Counted from the stretch's first letter, positions 6,063 through 13,712 are shown. The stretch is DNA of 23,195 nt from Gammaproteobacteria bacterium (GCA_020444765.1 JAGRHW010000011.1:1-23195), one strand, 5' to 3'. Notes: a model not told the origin generated them from the letters alone. Numbers and translations are program-made.

Positions 6063-6671
6063 TTGCATCAACGACCCAGATGGTGCAATCTGAAATTGAG
6101 TTTTGACAAACATTCGGCATCCACTTTGACTCCACCCGAATCCGACTTGAACAACCTGCTGGTCAAGATCGCGCTTGGCAATCGACCGGCATTCGCACAA
6201 TTGTATTCGCACACCAGTGCGAAACTCTTTGCCGTGCTGCTTCGTTTACTGGATAACCGCGCTGACGCAGAAGATGCGCTTCAAGAGGTTTTTATCCGAA
6301 TCTGGCAGCGCGCAGATCGATACAAACCCTCCGGTCACAGCGCCATGCCATGGTTGCATACGGTGGCGCGAAATCATGCCATAGAACGGCTGAGAACGAA
6401 AAAGCGGCAGCCTGTTCCGCTGGATGAACCGGATAGCAAGCCTTCTGCCGAGGCGACACCGGAGCGTAGCCTCACCGCGAGCAACGATTTGCAACGGGTG
6501 GGCGAGTGCCTCGAGGAACTGGAAGAAGACCGTGCGAGCGCACTGTGTAGCGCTTATCTGGACGGTGACAGCTACCAGACTCTGGCAGACCGGTTTGATG
6601 TGCCTTTGAATACCATGCGCACATGGCTGAGACGAAGTCTGCAAAAACTGAAAGCGTGTTTTGAACGATGA
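6063..6671 (+). CDS. ECF-type RNA polymerase sigma factor (SigK-like)
   Basis: This alternative sigma factor directs RNA polymerase to a small regulon. Region 2 spans residues about 42-111 (FAQLYSHTSAKLFAVLLRLL, DAEDALQEVFIRIWQRA, WLHTVARNHAIERLR) and region 4 about 150-200 (ELEEDRASALCSAYLDGDSY with an HTH ending NTMRTWLRRSLQKLK). No N-terminal anti-sigma or C-terminal extension is present. The start is unsure: TTG 6063, TTG 6096 and TTG 6126 (MTPPESDLNN...) are all in frame, none with a clear Shine-Dalgarno. The 6126 start fits the family length best (about 181 residues). The gene overlaps the next one by four bases (ATGA), which encodes its presumed inhibitor. No clear copy of the TGAAAC-N17-CGT motif was found directly upstream, so it may be expressed by readthrough from the DUF7282 gene. 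Confidence 0.9.
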   Translation: MHQRPRWCNLKLSFDKHSASTLTPPESDLNNLLVKIALGNRPAFAQLYSHTSAKLFAVLLRLLDNRADAEDALQEVFIRIWQRADRYKPSGHSAMPWLHTVARNHAIERLRTKKRQPVPLDEPDSKPSAEATPERSLTASNDLQRVGECLEELEEDRASALCSAYLDGDSYQTLADRFDVPLNTMRTWLRRSLQKLKACFER

Positions 6672-7363
6672 ATACCATGAATAACGACAACAAGCCACAC
6701 GATGACAATCTGCTTGCCGGAGAGTACGTCATCGGTGTGTTGCCGTTTGGCGAGCGTATGGAATTCAAGGCCCGGCTGTCTGAAGAACCCGCGCTGCGTA
6801 AACAGGTACACGATTGGGAGGCCAGACTGTCAGTACTCGATGAACAAACACCCCCTGTTACAGCACCTGAAGGTCTATACGCCGACATTGAACGTCGCCT
6901 TTTCGGTAAAGATCCAAAACCTGATCAGAACGTCTGGCGCTGGTTGCGCGCCGCCAGTTTTGCCGGACTCATCGGACTTGCACTATTCGGTACGCTCCAA
7001 CTGCAGAAACAAGAACAGGCTTTACCCAAAATGTACGCAACGACCCTGCAACCGACCGAAACATCCGAATTGCAGGTCGTGGCCGTATACGACAGCGCTC
7101 AGGGTTCTCTGCGTCTGAATCGCACAGCCGGCGCGCCCGAACCCGATCGCGTTTTCGAGCTCTGGCTGATTCCCGCCGGTAATGCGCCTGTTTCTCTGGG
7201 TCTGTTACCACAGCAATCGACAGCAGAAATCGCGCTGCCGGAATCTCTGCGAGCGGTCGTTGACGGTGCGACGCTTGCAGTTTCAGACGAGCCGCCGGGC
7301 GGCTCACCAACCGGTGCTCCTACCGGAGCCGTGTTATCGGCGGGTCAACTTATCCTGCTCTGA
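6668..7363 (+). CDS. RskA-like membrane anti-sigma factor
   Basis: This is the presumed inhibitor of the sigma factor encoded immediately upstream. The cytoplasmic N-terminal part (residues about 13-70, LLAGEYVIGVLPFGERMEFK ... VHDWEARLSVLDE) matches the anti-sigma-K start. One transmembrane helix follows (RAASFAGLIGLALFGTLQL, about 94-112). The C-terminal RskA domain (about 130-231) carries the typical VFELWLIPAGNAPVSLGLL and LAVSDEPPGGSPTGAPTG segments, which should lie in the periplasm. The family releases its sigma factor by regulated proteolysis; no protease gene is in the window. The second in-frame ATG (6677) is an alternative start. Confidence 0.92.
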   Translation: MNTMNNDNKPHDDNLLAGEYVIGVLPFGERMEFKARLSEEPALRKQVHDWEARLSVLDEQTPPVTAPEGLYADIERRLFGKDPKPDQNVWRWLRAASFAGLIGLALFGTLQLQKQEQALPKMYATTLQPTETSELQVVAVYDSAQGSLRLNRTAGAPEPDRVFELWLIPAGNAPVSLGLLPQQSTAEIALPESLRAVVDGATLAVSDEPPGGSPTGAPTGAVLSAGQLILL

Positions 7364-7404
7364 TATCCCGGCAGGAGATGTTTCCGGACGTTTTTCGGTT
7401 TTTC

Positions 7405-7433
7405 TGAAACTAATTGCCTGCCACTCTCGTTCT
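7405..7433 (+). promoter_or_regulatory. ECF-type promoter for the DUF4331 operon
   Basis: TGAAAC (7405-7410), a 17-base spacer and CGTTCT (7428-7433) repeat the motif found at 5359-5387. It lies in the 164-base gap between the anti-sigma gene and the DUF4331 gene, with an expected start near 7440. Confidence 0.55.
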
Positions 7434-7440
7434 CCCATTG

Positions 7441-7462
7441 AATGCGCGATTTGCCGCGCATT
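7441..7462 (+). promoter_or_regulatory. 5'-leader hairpin of the DUF4331 operon
   Basis: AATGCGCG (7441-7448) and CGCGCATT (7455-7462) pair perfectly around a 6-nt loop. The hairpin begins at the predicted transcription start, as does the one upstream of the DUF7282 gene. There is no T run after it, so a terminator for the anti-sigma transcript is less likely than an mRNA 5' structure. Confidence 0.5.
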
Positions 7463-7527
7463 CCTCGTGGCTCTTTGCCCCTGGCAACTGCTGACCTCGA
7501 GACATTTTTCAATCACAGGAGAACCAC

Positions 7528-9000
7528 ATGAACTCACTCAAGAGGAAACCGCTATCGGCACTGGTTATGGGAAGCCTGATAGCGGCCTCAACCGCGCAAG
7601 CGTCCAGCCATCGCGAAGCACCGTTCATCGCTGAAAACCCGAAAGTCGACGCTACGGACTTTTATATGTTTCGCAGTTATGAATCCGGCCGCGAAGATTT
7701 CATCACCCTGATCGCCAATTACAACCCCTTACAGGATGCCTACGGCGGCCCCAACTACTTCAGCCTCTCGCCTCGTGCTCTTTATGAAATTCATATCGAC
7801 AACAATGGCGACTCTGTCGAGGATCTGACTTTCAGCTTCAGATTCAGCAATACACTGGGTAGCAACGGGGATGGTATTGCCTTGCCGATCGGCGATAAAA
7901 GCATACCCGTACCCCTGAAAAATATCGGTCCCGTGACGAGCATGGACAACAGTGCGTTGAATTTTATTGAAGCCTATTCGCTTGATGTCGTAAGCGGAGA
8001 CCGTCGAAGCGGCACTCGCATGTCAGCTGTCGGCCCGAACGGAGAAACCCGGTTCAGCAAACCACTGGATAATGTCGGCAGCAAGACTTTCTCTGTTCAG
8101 AACTATGAGGAATATGCTTCAAATTACATACATGACGTAACCTTCACCGGCTGCCCAAGTGACGCACAACACGGGCGCGTATTTGTCGGTCAGCGCATGG
8201 AATCGTTCGCAGTCAATCTCGGCGAGATATTTGACCTCGTCAACACTGACCCCACAGGCCCGGTGGATGGCGAAAACAACGCTCTGGAACACAAGAATAT
8301 CACCACCATCGCACTTGAGGTTCCCCGCGATTGCCTCACTGGCGAGAACGACACCATCGCCGCCTGGACAACGGCCAGTATGCCGCAAGTGAGGGTATTG
8401 AATCCTGATGCCGGCTTCGACGATCCGGAGATAGCCGGTGGTGCCTGGACTCAGGTCTCCCGCCTCGGCATGCCGCTCGTCAATGAAGTGGTTATAGGCC
8501 TGCCAGATAAAAATCGCTTTAACACCAGCGAGCCGAAAGACGACGCACAGTTCCTGGACTACGTTACCAACCCGTCGCTACCTGTATTACTCAACGTACT
8601 GTTCGGTGTGACGCCTCCGACTGTCGAAGGTCGCCCTGACCTCGTAGCCGCCTTTTTGACCGGCCTTGAAGGCGTAAACGCAGATGGTTCTGTGGGAGAC
8701 ATGTTGCGCCTGAATACGGCACTGCCTGTCACTTCTGCGCATGACCAGCACAATCTTGGTGTAGCCGCAGGAGACGTCGCAGGGTTTCCGAATGGTCGTC
8801 GCCCGGGTGACGATGTCGTCGATGCAGAGCTTCGGGTTGCCATGGGGCTACTTTGCCATCTGGATCTTGGTTTATGCACCGCAGAAGATGCGCCCAGCGG
8901 GGATTTGCCCTATACCGATGGGGCGCTGCAGAACAGCATGCAGTTTGATACCCATTTCCCTTACCTCAAGACGCCGATGCCCGGCGCTTCGGATGAATAA
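7528..9000 (+). CDS. Exported DUF4331 family protein
   Basis: The 490-residue protein starts with a signal peptide (KRKPLSALVMGSLIAASTAQA, cut near residue 25) and then the hallmark SSHREAP...VDATDFYMFRS of DUF4331. The domain covers nearly the whole protein; its biochemical role is not known. A loop D91-N-N-G-D95-S-V-E-D99 resembles an aspartate-rich calcium-binding loop. C-terminal segments NLGVAAGDVAGFPNGRRPGD and DLPYTDGA are also family features. An AGGAG site (CACAGGAGAACCAC) precedes the ATG. It leads a tight operon: the lipoprotein begins ten bases later, then TPR and HupE-like genes overlap end to start. Regulation by the adjacent ECF sigma factor is inferred from the promoter at 7405. 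Confidence 0.9.
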   Translation: MNSLKRKPLSALVMGSLIAASTAQASSHREAPFIAENPKVDATDFYMFRSYESGREDFITLIANYNPLQDAYGGPNYFSLSPRALYEIHIDNNGDSVEDLTFSFRFSNTLGSNGDGIALPIGDKSIPVPLKNIGPVTSMDNSALNFIEAYSLDVVSGDRRSGTRMSAVGPNGETRFSKPLDNVGSKTFSVQNYEEYASNYIHDVTFTGCPSDAQHGRVFVGQRMESFAVNLGEIFDLVNTDPTGPVDGENNALEHKNITTIALEVPRDCLTGENDTIAAWTTASMPQVRVLNPDAGFDDPEIAGGAWTQVSRLGMPLVNEVVIGLPDKNRFNTSEPKDDAQFLDYVTNPSLPVLLNVLFGVTPPTVEGRPDLVAAFLTGLEGVNADGSVGDMLRLNTALPVTSAHDQHNLGVAAGDVAGFPNGRRPGDDVVDAELRVAMGLLCHLDLGLCTAEDAPSGDLPYTDGALQNSMQFDTHFPYLKTPMPGASDE

Positions 9001-9010
9001 GGAGGCTGTC

Positions 9011-9307
9011 ATGAAAATGTTCTACATCTTTCTTATTGGTGCCGCCGTTGTGTTATCAGGTTGCTCTGACTCCGACTCAAAGAGCGCTATGCAAAGCAGC
9101 GAAAATGGTGCTTCCACTGATAACGGCATGACGACAAATCCGACGTCAGCGCTTGCGGAGTTTGCCGGCGCTGACGCTACGTCAGACAGCCTGCCCATCA
9201 GTGATCCGGAGGCCTTACGCAGCGATATGCAAGCCCTGTTCGGTGATGAATCTGCCGACCCTAAAAAAGTCGGGGATGACACCACGCTCTCCGACCTGAT
9301 TCAGTGA
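9011..9307 (+). CDS. Small lipoprotein, unknown function
   Basis: The start is ATG 9011, with GGAGG at 9001-9005; the longer upstream frame overlaps the DUF4331 gene and is not used. The 98-residue product opens with a lipoprotein signal, KMFYIFLIGAAVVLSGC, whose lipobox LSGC gives a lipidated cysteine. A Ser/Asp/Asn/Thr-rich linker follows (SDSDSKSAMQSSENGASTDN), then a short acidic domain with SDPEALRSDMQALFGDESAD. Aspartate after the +1 cysteine is not present (serine), so outer-membrane sorting is expected. I do not recognise the family. Its position between DUF4331 and TPR genes suggests a partner in the same envelope complex. Confidence 0.8.
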   Translation: MKMFYIFLIGAAVVLSGCSDSDSKSAMQSSENGASTDNGMTTNPTSALAEFAGADATSDSLPISDPEALRSDMQALFGDESADPKKVGDDTTLSDLIQ

Positions 9308-10494
9308 GGCAGAGCGCTATGCAGATATCCTGTATCTCCAGAGGCGCGTTGGTGTGGGGGCTCTTCGCCCTCGCACCTTTGAGCGTCTCACTAAACGCCT
9401 GGTGTGCTGGTGCCAAACCGGTTCAACCGGCGCCTGATGAGGTCGTACTTACATTGCCCGGCGATTCCCGAAGCGACGCGACACTACAAACCTTGCGCGA
9501 TGCGGTACGTCGGCAACCTGACAACACCGATGCTGTCGCCAATCTCACCAGGCACTATCTCTCGCTGGCCGAACGCCACGTCGATCCACGCATGGCCGGA
9601 ATGGCAGACGCGCTGCTCGACAAACAACCCGTCTTTACTCCGCGATTGCTCGCCTTGAAAGCGCGGCAACAGGCTTTTAGTCACAATTTTGAAGCGGCGT
9701 TAGAGACACTGGATAAAGCCGTTGATCTTTCGCCAGATAATATTGAACTGCGGCTGCATCGTGCCAACTATCGAATGCTGCAAAGTGACTTTTCCGGCGC
9801 TGACAGGGATTGCCGGCAGATCAGTGATAGCGGTGACAGCCTGCTCGGTGCCTTTTGTCAGTCGCGGCTGACTGCTTATCTCGGCGAGCCTTTACTTGCG
9901 CAAGCTGTTCAATCCAGACTAGCCCCACTTCTTTCAGGCAATAAAGATATGCAGGCCTGGATATCAACGGTACAGGCCGAAACAGCGTGGCTGGCCGATG
10001 ACATCGAATCTGCCAGATCTCATTTCGAGAACGCTCTTGATCAGTATCCTGGTTTCGCCTACACGCTGCGGCGTCTCGCAGACATTGCCCTGATACAGGC
10101 ACGCTATGCCGATGTGCTGGCAATGATACCGACCGACTCAAACGTCGATGCACTGATACTCCGAGCCACACACGCAGCACTGCTGGCCGGTGACGATAAG
10201 CGACTGAACGAGGGACGGGAACGTTATGAGCAGCGACGTAAGGCGATCATACAAAGTCTGCGAATACTGCACCCGGCCGATGAGGCCTATTACTTTACGC
10301 ATATTTCTCCTGACGCCGACGCCGCCATAAAAGCAGCTCGTCAGAACTGGGCTCAGCAGCAATCTCCGGAAGACTGGCAACTGCTCGCTCAGGCAAGCGC
10401 ACTCTCGGGTGGCACTGCCACATTGCCCGCCTTTCCTCCCTGGATCACCGAAAGATCACCATTGATAGTACTCAACACTGAGGTGAAGCAATGA
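9304..10494 (+). CDS. TPR-repeat exported or membrane-anchored protein
   Basis: The gene overlaps the lipoprotein stop in a GTGA arrangement (GTG 9304); ATG 9319 (MQISCIS) is an alternative start. A hydrophobic N-terminal segment (ALVWGLFALAPLSVSLNAWC) acts as signal or anchor. The rest is helical with TPR-like repeats, clearest at FEAALETLDKAVDLSPDNIE and IESARSHFENALDQYPGFAY, then LRRLADIALIQARYADVLAM. TPRs mediate protein-protein contacts, so a scaffold role for the operon's exported products is a reasonable inference. The 396-residue length and the co-overlap with the next gene (ATGA at 10491) argue for tight translational coupling. Confidence 0.82.
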   Translation: MRQSAMQISCISRGALVWGLFALAPLSVSLNAWCAGAKPVQPAPDEVVLTLPGDSRSDATLQTLRDAVRRQPDNTDAVANLTRHYLSLAERHVDPRMAGMADALLDKQPVFTPRLLALKARQQAFSHNFEAALETLDKAVDLSPDNIELRLHRANYRMLQSDFSGADRDCRQISDSGDSLLGAFCQSRLTAYLGEPLLAQAVQSRLAPLLSGNKDMQAWISTVQAETAWLADDIESARSHFENALDQYPGFAYTLRRLADIALIQARYADVLAMIPTDSNVDALILRATHAALLAGDDKRLNEGRERYEQRRKAIIQSLRILHPADEAYYFTHISPDADAAIKAARQNWAQQQSPEDWQLLAQASALSGGTATLPAFPPWITERSPLIVLNTEVKQ

Positions 10495-11603
10495 GCAGGT
10501 TTATAGCGGTTTTCTTGTGTTTTTTTGCGATGCTTCCCCCACTGGCCCAGGCTCATAAACTGAGCGACAGCTACCTGACTTTGAATGATGGCAACTCTGG
10601 CCCTGCTCTTCGTTGGGATATTGCCCTACGGGATCTCCACGAAGTGATGTCGCTCGACACTGATGGCGACCGGCAAGTCACCTGGCAGGAGGTGCTGGAT
10701 TCGCAGCAAAGTATCCAAACGATCGCCGCGGGTGGTTTGCTTATCAGCCGCGCGGGGGTCGATTGTCAATTGTCGGAGCCAAGCCTGAATTTTACCAGAC
10801 ACAGCGATGGCGGTTATGCCGTGCTGGATTATCAGGTGCATTGCCCCGCCGGCGACGAACCACTGCACATTGACTACCGGCTTTTTGCAGACGCCATTCC
10901 TCAGCATCACGGCGTGTTGAGTGATCAACGTGAAGACTTTGACGGCACACCACAAATACTGTCACCGGAAAAGCCCACCCTCGTGCTCAGTCCGGACTCA
11001 AAGCCAGCCGTTTTTCTGCCATTTTTCTGGCAGGGAATTGTCCACATCGCCATAGGGCTGGATCACATCGTATTTGTCCTGACCTTGCTGGTGGCCGCCA
11101 CGGTGTCGCGCCCCTTTCGCGAAAAATCGCGGTCCAAAGGTCGTGTGTTAAAAGAAGTGATGATACTGCTGACCGCGTTTACAGTGGCGCATTCCATCAC
11201 TCTGGCCCTGTCAGTCAGCGGTCTTGTCGCCCTGCCTTCCCGGTGGGTTGAATCAGCTATCGCCGCCACTGTAGCAATCGTGGCACTGAATAACCTGTGG
11301 CCGATATTTCCTGAACGCTATCGCGTCGGCCTAACCTTTGTATTCGGCTTGATTCACGGCTTTGGATTTGCAGGTGTCATGCGTGCATTACCCATTACGC
11401 AAGGTGAACTGGCGCTGTCGTTGGCGGGATTCAATATTGGCGTGGAACTGGGCCAGATTGCGCTGGTAATACTCGCCTTGCCACTGTTGCTCTGGGGCAG
11501 GATTCCTTTGGCATTGCGCCGTACTGCCGGACTTGGAGGCTCGGCGGCCGCTGTCGTCATAGGAACAGTGTTGTTTACTGAGCGCATTGTGGGAGCTGCC
11601 TGA
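10491..11603 (+). CDS. HupE/UreJ-like membrane protein with periplasmic domain
   Basis: Residues 1-21 are a signal peptide (ending PLAQAH). Residues about 22-175 form a periplasmic domain that contains a canonical EF-hand loop, D56-T-D-G-D60-R-Q-V-T-W-Q-E67. The C-terminal half has about six to seven membrane helices with HupE/UreJ_2 motifs: HIAIGLDHIVF (H185, D191, H192), TAFTVAHSITL (H234), GLIHGFGFAG (H289) and FNIGVELGQ (E319). These conserved His/Asp/Glu residues suggest metal-ion binding or transport; HupE and UreJ relatives handle nickel, but the substrate here is not known. It is the last gene of the operon and overlaps the TPR gene by four bases. Confidence 0.88.
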   Translation: MSRFIAVFLCFFAMLPPLAQAHKLSDSYLTLNDGNSGPALRWDIALRDLHEVMSLDTDGDRQVTWQEVLDSQQSIQTIAAGGLLISRAGVDCQLSEPSLNFTRHSDGGYAVLDYQVHCPAGDEPLHIDYRLFADAIPQHHGVLSDQREDFDGTPQILSPEKPTLVLSPDSKPAVFLPFFWQGIVHIAIGLDHIVFVLTLLVAATVSRPFREKSRSKGRVLKEVMILLTAFTVAHSITLALSVSGLVALPSRWVESAIAATVAIVALNNLWPIFPERYRVGLTFVFGLIHGFGFAGVMRALPITQGELALSLAGFNIGVELGQIALVILALPLLLWGRIPLALRRTAGLGGSAAAVVIGTVLFTERIVGAA

Positions 11604-11680
11604 ATTATTCAGCAGTACTCGCAGCGACAGCTAAAGCCTTACCGTTGAAACGATAAATTTTCCTTAATAGCTCCTGTTCT

Positions 11681-11719
11681 GTCGCTCTTGCTGGTCGGAT
11701 TTCCGCTGGCAAGAGCGAC
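11681..11719 (+). terminator. Hairpin after the DUF4331-hupE-like operon
   Basis: GTCGCTCTTGC (11681-11691) and GCAAGAGCGAC (11709-11719) form a perfect 11-bp stem with a 17-nt loop, 78 bases after the operon's last stop. No T run follows, so it may be a 3' stabilising structure rather than an intrinsic terminator. Confidence 0.5.
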
Positions 11720-11762
11720 TACTCATCTCACATCTTAATGTAATCCACCTAAGCTGTAACAC

Positions 11763-11796
11763 TCATCCTGATTTACGGTATATAGGATCAGGATGA
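11763..11796. repeat. 10-bp perfect inverted repeat
   Basis: TCATCCTGAT (11763-11772) and ATCAGGATGA (11787-11796) flank a 14-nt loop in the gap between the operon and the convergent secreted-protein gene. Apart from this and the two neighbouring hairpins, I see nothing in 11604-11951. Confidence 0.5.
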
Positions 11797-11903
11797 ACAA
11801 TAACGCCCCCGAAAATCAATCGTTTGATGCTGTGATCTGAGTCGATTTGAATATAACCTTCAGCGCCCTGCCCGGTGATCAGGCTGGTCCGCTTTCAAGC
11901 AAA

Positions 11904-11932
11904 AAAATAGCGCGTGATTTACGCGCTATTTT
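11904..11932 (-). terminator. Intrinsic terminator of the His-rich secreted protein gene
   Basis: AAAATAGCGCGT (11904-11915) pairs with ACGCGCTATTTT (11921-11932), a 12-bp stem with a 5-nt loop. On the minus strand it is followed by a T run (CTATTTTTTTGC), 20 bases past the stop of the 11952-12722 gene. The A/T-flanked stem may also work on the plus strand. Confidence 0.85.
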
Positions 11933-11951
11933 AATTTCTTCCTGCTGATTC

Positions 11952-12722
11952 TTATTGCTCGGTACAACCCAGATAGATTGCACAGGCTTTGGCTTCTTCT
12001 ATGGAATCATAGAAGTAGGTGATGCCGATAAACCACTCACTACCCGCATTGATATAGGTATTGAAATATTGCGTAGGATCGCCGGACGACTGATCGACAG
12101 CAAGTATGCTGACCGGCTCAATGGGACTACTGCAGTCAAGCGCACCGCCGTCAAACCCATAGAATTGTGCTTCAATCCAGTCCACGTTATTCGCCAGCAG
12201 ATAGTCAAAATCGGCGGCGAATTCCTCTGTATAGGGGCATGAGACAGTCTGGGTACAGCTTGGTACGGTCAGTTTCACAACCCCGTTGTTGCCGCTGCGC
12301 TTATTATGATGACCACTGCGGTGATGGCCGCCGCGCGCATTGATCCAGATTTCACCACCATCAGTGGGTGAAATATAGGCTTGCAGTTCCGTGGTACTCA
12401 AATCCAGTGGCGTTGACAGACCATTATGCCGGCCGGAAGTGATCGTGTAGGGGCCGTTACCAACACTGTCGAAAAAACTCACGCGATTGAGTTTCGTGTC
12501 CTCGTCGTCCGAAACCACAGTTAGCGCAGTACACTCCTCGTTCCATTCCAGTGAGAAACCATCCTCGCCAGGCCACTTGTTTTTCCCGTGGCCATGGTGC
12601 CCGTTTTTCTTGTGTTCTTTCCCATGGGAGTCAGCCTGCGCTACTCCTGCGGCCGCCAACAGTAAACCCGCACACACCGCTACGGTGAAACTTTGAATCC
12701 TGCTCGAATTGAAAATCGACAT
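11952..12722 (-). CDS. Secreted His-rich protein, unknown function
   Basis: ATG 12722 (MSIFNSSRIQSF) with an AGG upstream (GCAGGTTTATATT) is preferred over a TTG at 12737. The signal peptide FTVAVCAGLLLAAAGVAQA is followed by a striking His/Lys/Gly-rich stretch (SHGKEHKKNGHHGHGKNK) and a second one (GGHHRSGHHNKRSG) in mid-protein. These are likely metal-binding or surface-charged. Six or more cysteines (NEECTA, VPSCTQTVSC, ALDCSS, KACAIYLGC) suggest disulfides in the periplasm or outside. The C-terminal part ends in a domain with WFIGITYFYDSIEEAKACAIYLG. I recognise no family. It has its own terminator and faces away from the Crp/Fnr-type regulator. Confidence 0.75.
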   Translation of the reverse strand: MSIFNSSRIQSFTVAVCAGLLLAAAGVAQADSHGKEHKKNGHHGHGKNKWPGEDGFSLEWNEECTALTVVSDDEDTKLNRVSFFDSVGNGPYTITSGRHNGLSTPLDLSTTELQAYISPTDGGEIWINARGGHHRSGHHNKRSGNNGVVKLTVPSCTQTVSCPYTEEFAADFDYLLANNVDWIEAQFYGFDGGALDCSSPIEPVSILAVDQSSGDPTQYFNTYINAGSEWFIGITYFYDSIEEAKACAIYLGCTEQ

Positions 12723-13053
12723 AATATAAACCTGCAATCAGACTAGACTCTAAATTTGAATTTAACGCCGTCCACTCGGTGGTGAATCTTGTTGGAGCGG
12801 AAGATATACTGAAAAAAGCACTCCCGCATAGCATTTTGGGAGTATTTTGTGAATGGGTTCCAGTTGTGATTGCAGAGCATAGTCTCTTGGCGCAAGCACC
12901 TGGCCGACAACATGCAGCTCCTAACTGAACAAGCCGCCCCAATGCATAAACTCCTTCTCACAAATAGTGGGTTTCAGCTTTTTGTACAGCCTACGTTATG
13001 CATGTTTAAGTAATAAAAGAGATTGGTCCTATATTATTTAACGAGTGTAATCA
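12723..13053. other. Intergenic region with an upstream terminator-like hairpin
   Basis: This gap separates the divergent secreted-protein and regulator genes. A minus-strand terminator-like hairpin occupies 12811-12843. A very short minus-strand ORF (8 codons, 12921-12947) follows AAGGAG but with only three bases spacing. No longer credible gene is visible. A TATATT at 13031-13036 may be the -10 element of the regulator gene. Confidence 0.4.
12811..12843 (-). terminator. Terminator-like hairpin upstream of the His-rich protein gene
   Basis: On the minus strand ACTCCC (12838-12843) pairs with GGGAGT (12820-12825) and is followed by GCTTTTTTC. It lies about 90 bases before the start codon of the gene it faces. 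It must end a transcript that begins in 12850-13050, either a small RNA or an attenuated leader of the secreted-protein gene. Confidence 0.55.
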
Positions 13054-13698
13054 ATGGCAGTGACACCTAAAGAATCTGGAGCAAAGCTCAGCATCAGTAT
13101 TATGTCATCAAATATTTCCAATCTTGCAGCTTTCAAAGAAGTGTTGCAATCCATTACCCCTCTTCCTGAAGAAGAGACCGACTGGCTGAGTGCTCAGTTA
13201 CAGAAGCGTGTATTTAAACCTGGCCAAAATCTGTTTTTTCCAGGTAGTCCTGATGCAGGCATTCATTTCATCGAGCGTGGACTGGTTCGTTATTACTATT
13301 CTAATGCAGAGGGAAATGAACGAAATCATGGTTTTGCCGCGGAGGCGAATCTGGTTGGATGTTTTCCCGTCTTTGCTGGATATGACCGTTGTCCGTTAAC
13401 GGTACAGGCTTTGGAAGAGACAGCAACGCTTTACGTCAGCGGTGATATCGTTAGACGGTTTTCGTCACGCCATGCCTGTTGGATAAAATTCCAGATGCGC
13501 CTGATGGCACATGTTGCTCTACGCAAGGCAGCGCGTGAAGAAACGCTTCTGCTGGACTCTCCCGAGCAGCGTTATATCAGTTTTATCGACAACTTCGGTA
13601 AAATTCTTCCTCGAATCCCACAATACCATATCGCTTCGTTTATAGGCGTCACGCCTGTTGCCCTGAGCAGAATTCGCAAGCGTATTAACCAAGTATAA
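13054..13698 (+). CDS. Crp/Fnr-family transcriptional regulator
   Basis: An N-terminal cyclic-nucleotide-binding-like beta-barrel (residues about 45-135, with LFFPGSPDAGIHFIERGLVR and YYYSNAEGNERNHGFAAEAN) is followed by a dimer helix and a C-terminal helix-turn-helix (HIASFIGVTPVALSRIRKRI, about 193-212). The Fnr-type N-terminal cysteine cluster is absent, so oxygen sensing through an Fe-S cluster is not expected. It resembles the smaller Crp/Fnr proteins of unknown ligand. ATG 13054 and ATG 13102 (MSSNIS) are both possible starts and neither has a strong ribosome site. It lies 60 bases upstream of the serine hydrolase gene on the same strand, which it may regulate. Confidence 0.88.
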   Translation: MAVTPKESGAKLSISIMSSNISNLAAFKEVLQSITPLPEEETDWLSAQLQKRVFKPGQNLFFPGSPDAGIHFIERGLVRYYYSNAEGNERNHGFAAEANLVGCFPVFAGYDRCPLTVQALEETATLYVSGDIVRRFSSRHACWIKFQMRLMAHVALRKAAREETLLLDSPEQRYISFIDNFGKILPRIPQYHIASFIGVTPVALSRIRKRINQV

Positions 13699-13712
13699 TG
13701 AGGCAGTCAAAG

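Noticed and set aside
5891..6106. 71-codon plus-strand frame starting at the DUF7282 stop
   Set aside because: It covers the hairpin at 5911 and overlaps the sigma gene start, and its sequence shows no family features.
12921..12947. 8-codon minus-strand leader-peptide candidate (MHWGGLFS)
   Set aside because: AAGGAG is only three bases from the ATG and the peptide lacks a telling run of one amino acid. It is mentioned only as a possible part of a leader.
12743..12961. Minus-strand frame of 72 codons upstream of the His-rich gene
   Set aside because: It runs across a terminator-like hairpin and has no ribosome site or recognisable domain.
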